From Sequoia sempervirens (lineage: Eukaryota > Streptophyta > Pinopsida > Cupressales > Cupressaceae), in assembly GCA_007258455.2 (NCBI GenBank), contig VDFB02321266.1, forward strand, positions 30,357 through 94,356: DNA of 64,000 nucleotides, in the 5' to 3' direction. Of this stretch, positions 12,531-24,290 are shown piece by piece. The notes beneath the pieces are model-generated. The model was given only the letters and a program-made list of their open reading frames with translations. It made no database searches and had not been told where the DNA came from. The position numbers and the translations under genes were made by a program. Every line of letters starts with the position of its first letter. The first letter of the stretch is position 1.

Positions 12531-14050
12531 GTATATGTATATATATATGTATATATATATATATATATATTATATGTGTGTGTATATAATTAAAACAACA
12601 AAACCAATTGATTGCCTGAGAAGAGGAAATTTTAGCAAAATGTTTTCTACATGAGGAATATTTCCAATTTTCATAGAAATAAATTTTCTATAGTTTTGAT
12701 TTAATTTCAACAGAGGTTCTACAATTTAACTATAATTTCCTTCAGGGTAAATCCATTTCTAAAACTCAATTTAAACAAAAGATCTAAAATATTTTCTACA
12801 GAGGTTGTAAATATTCATGAAAATATTTTAAAATAAAAGAAATCATTTTCTACAGAAACCTTTCCAATTTGCAAAGCAATATAATTTAAATAACCTTTTC
12901 AATTTAAGTTCACAAAACAATAAAGAACCTGTTCCAAAAGATTTGTTGATTCGAAGTTTGATGCAGAGCTTCCCTTTAATCTCCAACTTTGCCAAAGCTT
13001 CCTCCAAAGGAATTGTCAATTCCCAAAGAATAGAAAACAATCCAGAACCAAGAATGAAACAAAACTAGATTCCCTAAACTTATCTAAGAGCTTCTAAAAT
13101 TAAAATCCCCAAAATCTCAAAAATAATTCAACCCTCTTCAACATCCTCTCTTTCTTTTGTGAAAACAACTTCCTTTCTTTCAATTTCAATAATTCTCTCT
13201 GGGAATCAATTTTCAACTATAGTAGTAAAATATCTTGTAACTTTTAGTTATCAAAACAAATATCTTTTCTACAACAACCACAAATATTCCCAAAGATGTC
13301 TTCCAAATAATATGCATTTGAAATTTAAATAACTTATTTATTTCAAATCAATTTAAATCTAATAATAATAAAATCACTTTATAACATAAATTATATTAAA
13401 TTATATTATCAATTATAAAGCCTCTATATCAATAATCCTGATTAATTAAATACCCAAACATAACATTTAAATTAATCCTCACAATTAAACTTTGCACAAT
13501 AAATAAAATAACAAGGAAAACGTGGATAAAGAATATGACCAATACATGGACTGATGACACATTGTACTAGGGTAAAGGTTTGACTAGGTTAACCTATTAC
13601 TATCTCCCAATCAACATTATTGTTGGGTAGTGGACACACTCAGACCTATGAATCCAAGTGAAGTCGTTATCATTTACCTGCAAACCTGCTAACAAAGCAT
13701 ATGTCGTACATGTATCCAGATAATCAATCATACACACCATGAAGAGAGAATTGAAGAAATCTCATGGCACTCGCAAGAGAGTGATGCAATATCATTCTCT
13801 TCACCAATACAATGTCACATCAACTGATGAGATAAAATATCAATTAAAATACAATGAGTAAATATAGCAATATCATCTATGAAAACATAAAGCATGTCAC
13901 ACATAATTACGATGCATATATTATATCATCACATCAATAAATGTCTATTATCACTCCATTGTCAGCAATCAAATAACAATCACATAAAATATGGTCTATC
14001 AAAGTATCTAAACTGTCAGAGAAAACATAGAAAATTGGAGGGGTGTTACA
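9714..14050 (-). repeat. Left LTR (3' LTR in element orientation), 4,337 bp
   Basis: It starts TGTAAAACCCCTCC and ends GGAGGGGTGTTACA, a 14-base imperfect terminal inverted repeat with the TG...CA edges typical of LTRs. The right LTR matches along its whole length (for example 10075 with 41266, 12092 with 43247, 13530 with 44610). Short open frames inside it, such as 12092-12304 plus and 10065-10352 minus, are only partly kept between copies and are not supported as genes. The adjacent polypurine tract identifies this copy as the 3' LTR of a minus-strand element. Confidence 0.85.
12440..12595. repeat. TA/TATG microsatellite inside the left LTR
   Basis: Alternating TA with interspersed TATG/TGTA units. 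The right LTR has a much shorter run at the matching place (about 43610-43660), so it expanded after insertion and explains most of the length difference between the LTRs. Confidence 0.8.
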
Positions 14051-14062
14051 TCCTCCCCCCTA
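14051..14062 (-). other. Polypurine tract of the LTR element
   Basis: On the minus strand TAGGGGGGAGGA lies directly against the LTR start (TGTAACACC), the expected position of the plus-strand primer. This fixes the element's orientation. Confidence 0.8.
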
Positions 14063-14067
14063 AGACT

Positions 14068-16660
14068 CAACTTACTCCTGGAAGTCACAAGATCAGGTAA
14101 ACATACACAGTTAAGAACCACTTCATAAGGCAATAGCTACTCATTAGCATAACAAGCACATTCATGAACCAAGGAATACACAATCAAAATTATCCAACAC
14201 AATACTAATTCCATAAACCTAATGTATCATAAACATCAATTCATAACGGCATGATCATCAAGATCAATGAAATTTTATCTAATCACCATCTAGAATGGTG
14301 AAACAACCAACCATAAGGTCTCAAAGCATAAAACATAATATAATAAGTATCAAAGTTTCATAATCATAACATAGAATAAAGTATCAAACCAGCTAAGCAA
14401 CAAAGAAGGTTCAACATATCCCTCTAACAACTATTGAGCTACTTACTACCGGAAAGAGGACACTCCCCTAGGTCCTCATCAGAATCCACTACCACAATAA
14501 TTGAAGCAGAAGGTTGACACAAAGGCTCTCCTTCTCTTCCTTGGACAGTAGGGGAGCATTAGGTCTACACGGGTGATCCCATAATAGTGGTTTACAATTT
14601 TTGGCCAAACTAGACACTGAAATTATTATTTTTAACTAAATCTTCACATTCGTGCACCTATAGCAGCTAAACCGTGAGGAATTTGAAGATGGTACAAACT
14701 ATAGTCTCATCAAATTTTGTCTATAGATTCTAAAAATATTTTTTTCAAAAATTTTGGAATCAAATTGCACTTCTTTTTCCTTCTCCCACGAAAATTGATT
14801 TTTTTCAGAAAACAACATTTTTAAAAAGTGGCGCACACCGTATAATGCATAACTTTTTTTCCATGAAGGATAAAATTCTAATTCTTTAAAATTTAGATTT
14901 TCAACTCTGATATCTAGTGCTTCCACTTGGTTAGATGGTTTTTTATTTAATATTTTTTCCTTAATCAAGTTTCAAAGTCAAACTAATTATAATTCAGACA
15001 CAGCGCGATCGTATAATGCGTAACTTTTTTTATATCTCAAAATTTTATTTTATTTTTTTTGTTGGATCAAGGACTTCAATATCTGGTGCACTCATATTTT
15101 TCAGTTTTTTTTTTTGATAATCTTCTATTTTTCCACATGTGAAGAACAGAGAAATTCATTTTTGTTGAAAAACCTATGTTTAATAAAACTTAAAAAACAA
15201 GTACATAACAAAACCAAAACATATTAAAATTGTATTCATTAGATAGCTTGTTCTGAGGAATACCATAAATTCATTGGATAGCTACATCCACCAAACCGTA
15301 GCCATCTAGTACTTTTCTTATCCAGTACAAAATTTATTACAATCTTGCGAATAATCATGTTTTTCATCATACTGTAATACCCATCCGAACCCCTTTTTAA
15401 CAAGCTTAGAAGCTTCCAAATTTTAGGTTCTACAATATCGGATTTTTCTTTTTTTCATTGAAATTATTATGGTATTCCTCAGAACAAGCTATCCAATGAA
15501 TACAATTTTAATATGTTTTGGTTTTGTTATGTATTTGTTTTTTAAGTTTTACTAAACATAGGTTTTTCATCAAAAATGAATTTCTCTGTTCTTCACATGT
15601 GGAAAAATAGAAGATTATCAAAAAAAAAAACTGAAAAATATGAGTGCACCAGATATTGAAGTCCTTGATCCAACAAAAAAAATAAAAAAAAATTTTGACA
15701 TATAAAAAAAGTTATGCATTATACGATCGCACTGTGTCTGAATTGTAATTAGTTTGACTTTGAAACTTGATTAAGGAAAAATATTAAATAAAAAACTATC
15801 TAACCAAGTGGAAGCACTAGATATCAGAGTTGCAAATCTAAATTTTAAAGAATTAGAATTTTATCCTTCATGGAAAAGTTATGCATTATACTGTGCCACT
15901 TTTTAAAAATGTTGTTTTCTGAAAAAAAATCAATTTTCGTGGGAGAAGGAAAAAGAAGTGCAATTTGATTCCAAAATTTTTGAAAAAAATATTTTTAGAA
16001 TCTATAGACAAAATTTGATGAGACTATAGTTTGTACCATCTTCAAATTCCTCACGGTTTAGCTGCTATAGGTGCACGAATGTGAAGATTTAGTTAAAAAT
16101 AATAATTTCAGTGTCTAGTTTGGCCAAAAATTGTAAACCACTATTATGGGATCACCCGTGTAGACCTAATGCTCCCCTACTGTCCAAGGAAGAGAAGGAA
16201 ATCCTTTGTGTCAACCTTCTGCTTCAATTATTGTGGTAGTGGATTCTGATGAGGACCTAGGGGAGTGTCCTCTTTCCGGTAGTGAGTAGCTCAATAGTTG
16301 TTAGAGGGATATGTTGAACCTTCTTTGTTGCTTAGCTGGTTTGATACTTTATTCTATGTTATGATTATGAAACTTTGATACTTATTATATTATGTTTTAT
16401 GCTTTGAGACCTTATGGTTGGTTGTTTCACCATTCTAGATGGTGATTAGATAAAATTTCATTGATCTTGATGATCATGCCGTTATGAATTGATGTTTATG
16501 ATACATTAGGTTTATGGAATTAGTATTGTGTTGGATAATTTTGATTGTGTATTCCTTGGTTTATGAATGTGCTTGTTATGCTAATGAGTAGCTATTGCCT
16601 TATGAAGTAGTTCGTAACTGTGTATGTTTACCTGATCTTGTGACTTCCAGGAGTAAGTTG
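14068..16660. repeat. Near-perfect palindrome, two 1.2-kb arms and about 190-bp spacer
   Basis: The left arm (14068-15272) is the reverse complement of the right arm (15463-16660). Paired positions sum to 30,728 for the first 500 bases without an indel (14068 with 16660, 14571 with 16157) and drift by only about 7 near the centre. Over about 530 outer bases roughly six differences were counted; the inner half has some more, mostly in homopolymers. The outer edge of the left arm abuts the polypurine tract, so that arm is native 3' sequence and the right arm is the inverted copy. Both arms keep the tail of a reading frame (VVVDSDEDLGECPLSGSK or a one-residue variant, then stop), perhaps the end of the lost pol ORF. 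Confidence 0.93.
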
Positions 16661-16744
16661 TATTTGTTTTAGTTTCTCTATTTATTAATTAAATCTACAT
16701 TTAATTGTTAGATATCTACCATTTCTAACCCTAACATAGGGTTG

Positions 16745-17032
16745 TTACTGCTCACCCTTAGTGGGTAGCTGAAGCCCCTTGGGGATGCCCATAGCCTAAG
16801 ATTGACCACCCTGAGATCCAACACCAATGGAAGGTGCACTGCCAATTTGAACCCCCATTTTTCCACCTAAGACCATAGATAGATTCTCTTCATTAATCTA
16901 AGCCTTTTCCACAGTAACCACCATGCTCATTGGCTCATGGGCAACATGGGAAGGTGAATCCCACTGACTACCTCCATGACCACCTCCATGGCCATGACCA
17001 CAACCTCTACTGTGACCTCGCCTAGGTGACAT
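16745..17032 (-). pseudogene. Truncated gag start of the LTR element
   Basis: An ATG at 17032, about 106 bases downstream of the primer-binding site, opens a frame beginning MSPRRGHSRGCGHGHGGGHG. This Arg/Gly/His-rich leader resembles the PPRRGRGRG-type starts of many plant Ty3 gag proteins. It is broken by TAG at 16898-16900 and 16796-16798 and ends at TAA 16745-16747, only 96 codons in all. No capsid core or zinc knuckle remains; the frame runs out near the palindrome. The assignment rests on position and composition. Confidence 0.6.
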
Positions 17033-17137
17033 AATACTACACAGACACACCATGGTATAAGACAAGGTACACAAACTTAAACCTACACACTAACACATAA
17101 TAGGTTCAACATTACCCCAGAGCTCACAGTGTTTAAA

Positions 17138-17154
17138 CCTAGGCTTTGATACCA
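17138..17154 (-). other. Primer-binding site, initiator tRNA-Met type
   Basis: The minus strand reads TGGTATCAAAGCC two bases inside the LTR edge at 17157. It matches the usual plant tRNA-iMet site TGGTATCAGAGC at 11 of 12 positions. Confidence 0.82.
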
Positions 17155-17156
17155 AG

Positions 17157-17484
17157 TGTAAAACCCTACCACATAACCTAGAGGATGATGCAACACTGCA
17201 GAAGTTATAGTAGTTTTTTTCTTAAAAGAGTAACAATAATAAGTAAAGTAATCTACTCTAAACACATACATCTTCTAGGCCATGCAACGCATCTACATCT
17301 GAATCCCAAAACTTACAAAATTAAGATCTAACCATCGCATATGAAATTAACTCATGATAATCAACATACAGCAAAGCATTAACCCATTGCATAATACATT
17401 AAACATGGAAATGTAATGAACATATTTCCACAGATACAACACCATATAAAATGATATTTACAATTATAGTTTAAGAAAGAATAG
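17157..17484 (-). repeat. Right LTR, first part (5' LTR end)
   Basis: It aligns with 9714-10034 of the left LTR with roughly 8% substitutions, mostly transitions, plus small indels. It stops abruptly at GAAAGAATAG, where GA-rich DNA begins. The sequence resumes at 41244, so this is a split LTR and not a truncated one. Confidence 0.85.
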
Positions 17485-17803
17485 AGAGAGAGGGAGGGAG
17501 TGGGAGAGAGATAGAGGGAGGGAGGGTTAAGGGTAGAGTGTAGATGGTTTAAGGTTTTAAGATTAAGGGTGGAGGGGATAGAGATAGAGGGAGTGATTGA
17601 GTGAGAGAAAGACCTAAGAGAGGGAGTGAGTGAATGACAGAAAGACCTAAGAGAGGGAGAAGGGGTAGGAGGGAGAGACTTGAGAGAGAGACCTAAGAGA
17701 GAGAGAGGGTAGGAGGGAGAGACTTGAGAGAGAGAGAGGGTAGAGGGTTTAAGGGTTTGGGGTTTAAGGGTTAAGGGTTAAGGGTTTAGGTTTAGGGTTA
17801 TGG
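17485..17803. repeat. GA-rich array followed by telomere-like TTTAGGG variants
   Basis: GAGAGGGA/GGGAGAGA units fill 17485-17745. From 17746 to 17803 the sequence is a chain of TTTAAGGG, TTTAGGG and TTAAGGG units, the plant telomere repeat in degenerate form. It lies exactly at the left junction of the inserted block. Confidence 0.75.
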
Positions 17804-18236
17804 CTAGGTAGTGATGGAACTTCAAAAGCTTTGTTCTCTGTGGTTCTATTTTATAAAACAACACATATGGACTAATAGTTGAACAAAAAATCTCCTACAG
17901 TAAAACAACACACAATGATTTAAAAACATGTCTTATATTTAAAACAAAACAATTCAAATAGCTTAAATAATTTATGTCCTTTAAAACCTCTCTACACAAA
18001 AATGCTGTCATTTGCACTGCCCTTTGCATTTTGGACATAATGTCTCACAATGATAAAAAATACTCAATGCTCTTGTACTAATGGAACTTCAAATTTTGTT
18101 CCTAATGTTTCACTCATGCCCTACCTTATGTCAGTGGTCTTTCATTGTGTTGGAAAATTTCTTAGGGCTAGGGTTTTAGCTTTTTCTTCATCTTAAACCC
18201 TTGTGTTTACCTAATGCCTTGGTTGGGATCTATTTC

Positions 18237-18700
18237 GTCGTTACCTTTTTTGAAGGGTTTTAAAAAAATCTTATGCCCCATCATTTTGTCTAGGCCTGAT
18301 CCCCTTAGTCTTAATATTTTATTTCCTCCACGCATTTTATTTTCCTAAGTCCTAGATGGCCCTGTGCTGAACGGTTTTAAAAACACTTATGTTGTTATCT
18401 TCCATCCGCCTAGTAATGTCCCCTTGCCCTTTAATGAATGTTTTATTTTTTAGAAGGATGAAATTTGTGCTGTTGTCGATCAAAATTCCTTCAAGATCAA
18501 CGGTTGTCTGCCATCTCGTGATCAGGAATTGTAGGATGGCAATATCGCGCACGGGCGACATGTGTCCCATCTAGGGATCAAATTTGTGCTACTGTTCATC
18601 AACTGTCCTATGATCTGAGTCATTCCCCGCCATCCCGCGATGGTGCTTTGGTTGATTGCGAAATCACAGGCGGCTACCACATGGTCTGTACAAGGTGGGC
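18237..18700. repeat. Dispersed repeat A, copy 1
   Basis: 18405-18690 aligns with 27207-27500: CCGCCTAGTAATG, then TTTAATGAATGTTTTATTTT, then two modules with CCGCCATCCCGCGAT and an inverted GCGAAATC...GGCGG half. In this copy the G-box positions have decayed (CATGTG near 18560, CACATG near 18678). A further short match (TTTATTTCCT...CCTAAGTC) links 18318-18355 with 25408-25445. Confidence 0.65.
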
Positions 18701-20567
18701 CCCGAAGAAATTTTTGTGCAATATATTTTAAATGTTTCATTGCTTCCAAAGCAAAACATTTGAAATGAAATATTTGACAAGGTCGGGGGGAAATTCATTA
18801 AAAATGAGAAAAAGCTGAGAAATTAGGGCAACTAGTGATTTTAATGGTATATTAAAAAAAAATCATATTTTGATAGTTGAATACATCTCAAAATATTTCT
18901 AATATATTTAATTTAAAAATACATTGCCTAATTTTTAAATATATTTTTTCAAAATTTTTTTTTTTTTAAATATATTATACATACAAAAATTACATAATCA
19001 ATAATAGATAATAGATTTTATGAATATATCTAGGTATGTTAATATATGGTGAAAAACTAATTTTAATTAAAAACTTACTAACATCATTAAAAGGTAAGTT
19101 TATAATTATAAAATTTAACATTAGAATTATTTAACATTTGAAATAGAAATTTAAATATTATATTATAATAGTTTATAATTACTTATATATATTTTGATAA
19201 TAGAAACAATTTTGATTGATTTAATATTTTCTAAGTTCATTATTGAATTTAAATCTTATAAATATAATTATATATCTTTAATCAATATTATAATTTAAAA
19301 ATAATAATGAATATTGAACATCTTAGATTTTAGTATAGCTTAAATATTAAAAAAATTAATGTATAATTTTATAAAATATGCTATATATTTTTTAAATAAA
19401 GATTTAAAGATTATTATATATCATGTATATTTAAAGATCCATAGAATTATCTTTTTAACTATGAAATTAATATGATTAATTTCATTTATAATTTTATCTT
19501 ACCTTATCTTTTTAACAATTTTTTGGTAGCCTACATAATTTGTTTTCTATAAGTATCATGTCGTATACTCTTTATATGGAAGGTAGTGTTTTGTCATGGA
19601 ACTTAATAAGTTTTAATCATTTTTAGTCATTTTAAAGATTTTTATTTTTTTATAAAGATAGGTATATATAGACTTTTGATGGCTTATGTACAATTATGCA
19701 TATTCTTTTATTTATTATATTTGTTGCAATATCATGTTATTCTTGATTAATCACATTATTTGTTTGTCATTTTTATTTGTTTTGTTGAAAAATATTTTAT
19801 CTTTACTTTACATCTATGATAATTTTAAAATTATCAAATTTAAAAATTATAAATAAAAACTTATTTTTATTAATCTCTTGAAGTACGTAGGTCCTAATCT
19901 TTTGCATATTAATAACTATCTAAATAGCTATTTCTTTCCTTTATTTCTATAAATGTGTCTCATGTCTCTATTGAAATTTATGAGATGTGTATGTAATTCT
20001 TAGCACAACAATCTTCGAGATTAGGATTTATTTTCACATTTATCTATTTTCTTATTGTTCCTATTAGTGGCTAATTAAATCTTCATTGAAAACCTACAAA
20101 GAGTTTGGGTCCTTCAATCTCAAAGCTTGTCTAATTTCTTGATGAGAATCATTCACATTGATTCCCAATATTGTGCTCCTTGCATGATACATTTATAAAA
20201 TGCACTTGGTAATTTAGTATGTGGTTGAAATATTAGAGTAACAACAAATGGTTCTTTTCATTTTTGGAACATGATTGGACATTTTTACTATGTTGAATTT
20301 TTATTTCACTTTTATTTTCATGGTTTTCATGTTGTCAAATTTTCATACATTTCTTAGTCTTTTAAAAAAAAAATGAAGGTTCTATTAGTGTCCCCAATCT
20401 TGCTAAAAATCATATATACAGAGAGTGCAATATATAAACTAATAATTATAGAGTATAACAACAAATGAATTTAAAAACTACTATATAGAAACAAGGTTTA
20501 GAATAATTCAAAATAGAGATACCACCATTCTCCTACAAATGCTATGTATAGAAACCCTATGTAGCCA
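18701..20567. other. AT-rich DNA, no feature seen
   Basis: Very AT-rich with long A/T runs. No gene, repeat pair or RNA was recognised. Confidence 0.45.
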
Positions 20568-20880
20568 CCGCTTTCTCGGCTCCCACTCTCCCCACCCTCT
20601 CTCCCACTCTCTTCCGCTCTCTCACACCCTCTCCCACTCTCTCCTACTCTCTCCCTCCCTACCTCCCACTCTCCCACTCTCTCCCATTCTCTTGCACCCT
20701 CTCCCACTCTCTCCCACCTTCTTCCTACCTCCCTCCCACTCTCTCCCATTCTCTCCCACTTTCTTCCTCCCTCTCTCTCCCACTCTCTCCCACCCTCTCT
20801 CCCACCCTCTCACACTATCTCCCACTCCCTCTTACTCTCTCCCACCCTCTCCCACTCTCTCCCTTCTGCCCTTCGTCCCT
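20568..20880. repeat. CTCTCCCA minisatellite
   Basis: Imperfect CTCTCCCA/CTCTCCCT units run for about 310 bases with extreme strand asymmetry. Apparent open frames on both strands are by-products of the repeat. It ends about 50 bases before RPA1 homology begins. Confidence 0.9.
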
Positions 20881-20927
20881 CCCTTAATCCCCCTTTTCGG
20901 GAACCATCTTGGTGCACTTACCCAAAA

Positions 20928-21395
20928 GCTACCTTATCTTTCATTAAGGTAGAAAAAATTTGTTATACAACATGCCCCTTGAAAATTGGAGATAGGCACT
21001 GCAAAAAGAAGCAAGTAAACACTAATGAAAATGGTTAGTGGTATTGTGGAAGATGTGATAAAACTTTCCCTGAATGTGATTATAAATATATACTTCAATT
21101 CAAAGTGCAAAACCATACTTCATTCACTTGGATTACAACTTTTGAAGAAGTGGCAGAAGAAATTATGGGTGTAACAACAAAAGAATTGAACATTTTGAAG
21201 CATGAAAAAAAAGATGATGTTAAGCTTTCACACATTATACAAAAGTTTATTTTCAACAGATACATATTTAAACTTCAAGTGAAAAAAGAGACTTATATAC
21301 TTGAACAAAGGACTAAATGCACAATCATAAAAATAAAAAAGTTTGATTATTCATTTGATACCAAAGCTTTATTAGAGTCAATTGCAAAGCTATAG
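20928..21395 (+). pseudogene. Replication protein A large subunit (RPA1/RPA70), C-terminal domain fragment
   Basis: One frame of 155 codons from 20928 to the stop at 21393 reads as the C-terminal OB fold (DBD-C) of the RPA large subunit, which binds single-stranded DNA and contacts the smaller RPA subunits. It opens ATLSFIKVEKICYTTCP. The four zinc-ribbon cysteines are kept: C-x8-C at codons 20973 and 21000, and C-x2-C at 21045 and 21054. Family features follow: FPECDYKYILQF, WITTFEEVAEEIMG, and near the end FIFNRYIFKLQVKKETY. A TAG at 21036 interrupts it inside the ribbon. The upstream DNA-binding domains are absent, replaced by the CTCTCCCA array. It could be a last-exon fragment, a retropseudogene, or the RPA-like gene of a decayed Helitron; no Rep/helicase was seen. 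Confidence 0.8.
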
Positions 21396-22020
21396 GTTTC
21401 ATAACATTCAAATGCTTGAATTTATATAATGTTAACAATGTATTCAAACATTTGAAAAAAAAAATAGTGGATATATCTAAGTTAGTTAATGCCATTTTTT
21501 CATGATATACTTCTTTGATGCTGTCAATAATAAATCTAATGATTGATGAATATTTCTGCCTTTAAATTTATTGTTCTTGGTTGATTGTTGTTATGGACAA
21601 GTTGGTATGATTTCAAATTTCAATGTGTACCCTTATATATGGGAATTGAGATAAACAATGACACAAACAATAATGAAATCAAATTGATTGCTTTCAAAAT
21701 TCATATTCATGAAATGTAAGCATTTTTTCAAGTCAATAGGCATCTTGATAAAGATAACTCTCGGTGTGTTTTACATATATTATTAATTAATATAGGTATG
21801 CTAGTTAATTAAATTATTAACTATATTTTATTTCTATTATATATTGAATTGTTAAAAGATGTAAAAATCTTAATACTAAATATATAGGAAAATGGTTAAA
21901 AAATTACATATTTTCAAAAAATAAAATATAGTGTGTAATTTAAAATACAAATTATATAATTCTTATAATATTTATATTATTATTTATTGAATATTTTATA
22001 GAATTTAAACTAAAAAATTA
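21396..22020. other. AT-rich DNA after the RPA1 fragment
   Basis: Nothing recognisable. It may include former 3' untranslated sequence of the RPA1 fragment, but no clear polyadenylation tail is seen. Confidence 0.4.
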
Positions 22021-22390
22021 GCCTCCCCCTCTCAGCTCTCCCTCTCTCCCCCTCTCTACATATATCTCCCTCTTCCCCATCTTCTATCTCTCCCTCCTCT
22101 ACATATATCTCTCCTTTCTCCCTCTCTCGGAGCTATCTCTCCCCATCTCTCCATGATCTCTTGCTCCCTCCCTATACCCCTATCTATCTTCATATCTCAA
22201 CCTATTTGTCCCTTTATCTTCCATATATCTCTATATCTATGTCTTTATCTTCCCATTTATCTATCTCTCCCTCTCTCTTTCTCTCTCTCTATCTCCCCCT
22301 ATTTCTATCTCCCTCTCCATCTCTATTTATCTTTATCTACTTATCTCTCTCTCTCTTTCCCCTCTCTCTATATCTCCTTATATCTCTATC

Positions 22391-22451
<61 letters not shown>

Positions 22452-22560
22452 CTCCCTATCTCTCTATATATTTATTTCTCCCTCTATCTCTCTCTATATC
22501 TCTATCTATTTTTATCCCTTTTCCTCTCTCATTCTATATTCATCTCTACCTCTATCTATA
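22021..22560. repeat. CTCTCTAT microsatellite with internal TA run
   Basis: About 540 bases of CTCTCTAT/CTCCCTAT-like units, including a pure CT run near 22397-22428 followed by (TA)n to about 22451. Overlapping Ser/Leu/Tyr-rich open frames here are repeat artefacts. Confidence 0.9.
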
Positions 22561-24290
22561 GGGAGAGATACAAAGGTGAAGCATTGGACCTTCCCAAAGA
22601 TCCACCAATCTCAACACTACTCCCAACTATTTTGAGCATTTAAGTACATATTGTATGCTAGATTAGGAGGCATTTTTCAAAGCTCATATTTATTGATGCA
22701 AAATAGGTCCAAAGTCACAAATTTGACGTAGAGTTAGTTATAGCTTTGTACAAAATTTCAAGTGCCAAATAGAGCAAATATATTCTAGTTTTTTATATCA
22801 TGTCATCATATTTGGCACTTCATCAAGATTTGTGTCTTCATCAACATTAACAAAAGCAAAGGTATGTACTTGAATCCCTTGCATTTAAATTTTTCTATAT
22901 ATATAAATATTTTAATATTTTCCCTCAAATCCATAATATATATATTAGTGTGTATTTATTTATTGCAATAAATAATTAACCTAAGTAACATATTAAGAAT
23001 TCTAAGGATTTGTGCTTGGAAAAAATGCATAACAAATTTTTTTGTTGGATGTCATGTTGTATAGTTTAGAAAAGATCAAAATATGAATAGGATTTTAAGG
23101 CCATATATTATGGTAGCTTACAATGAAAAAGAAGGAAAGAAATCTATTATCAATTTTAATCTACAATTTAATACCATATGAAAAACATGTATTATCTAAA
23201 ATTAATTCTTGACATATTAATTTTATAAAATACACTTACCATTCAATAAACTTCTCCCAAGAAATAAACCCTAAGTGATCATTAATTGAACCCTAATTGT
23301 AGATTCATAACTCTAATCATAACCCTAAGCGAACACTAATCCTAATCAAACCCTAACCCTAGCCTTAAAGTTATCATATAATCTAATTATCTCTCTTATC
23401 TAAATTTGGGTTGAATTATTTTTCCTTTATTTTTAATTGCATATATTTTTTGTTTATTAGATCTTATTTTATGAATATATGCAAATATAATTTTATTTCT
23501 ACATTCATTCTATGCCCATTTTTTCATGATATTTTAACATTCATTTTCTAGAATATTAGATCAATCTCACACATATAAATATGAAACCTCAACATTTTAA
23601 AATTGAATTCTACCCAAAACATAGACACACAATTGAAGAAATTCTCAAAAGAAGAATGACAACATCATTAACATTTCATTCAAAATTCACTCAAATCCAC
23701 ATAAGGAGAGAAAATATATTAGAATTATACGTTTATCCATGCTTTTAAGTCATATCTGCATACAATTTAAGATAATTTGCATATATTCATCCAAAACTCA
23801 AAACAGTCTATCTATTCTATTCCGTCCGCTTGGGGTTTTAATAGCCAATGGCACCACAGATATTACTTCCTCATCAGAGGACAGATATCTTTCTACCCAA
23901 ATATTCAACTCAAAACTATCTTTCTACCCATATATTCAACTCAAAACCTAGCTAGAGCTTTCATCAGTTCTCTCCCTACAAATGAGCCTTAAATTCCCTT
24001 TTATATGACAAGAGAGCAACAAGCTTCGGGCTCAAATGTAATTTCACCACAAATTTTCATTTGAAAAAAATCTCCATTTCATTTGACTTTCATTACAAAA
24101 CTTCCCACACGTTGAATTTGTAAAACATATATAGTGCATGAACTAGGGTAGCGTAAAAGAATAGGGAACACAAATTGTCATCAAAATCCCCTTGTCGCTA
24201 TCCATGCAAAAAAACCAGGCAACCAAATTGCCACGAAGGAACCACAACTTCTTATTTACCCACCACCCTACACTTACCAACACTCAAACC
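22561..24290. other. Intergenic DNA with short telomere-like patch
   Basis: Mostly unremarkable AT-rich sequence. 23265-23370 contains about ten CCCTAA-like units separated by AATTG and AATCA spacers. 23826-23886 carries a partial copy of the 3' coding end of the next ORF. Confidence 0.5.
23826..23886 (-). pseudogene. Partial copy of the 24.3-kb ORF's 3' coding segment
   Basis: CTGCTTGGGGTTTTAACAG...CTCATC at 24384-24446 is matched here by CCGCTTGGGGTTTTAATAG...CTCATC with about a quarter of bases changed. The frame is kept: the minus strand reads SDEEVISVV..AIKTPS against FDEEMICVVSSTVKTPS. Only this short stretch is duplicated. Confidence 0.6.

Noticed and set aside
20498..20952. Long open frames on both strands over 20.5-20.95 kb
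   Set aside because: They are produced by the CTCTCCCA repeat and have repeat-encoded composition.
22153..22643. Two overlapping 160-codon Ser/Leu/Tyr-rich frames
   Set aside because: Microsatellite translation, with no stop codons possible in the repeat.
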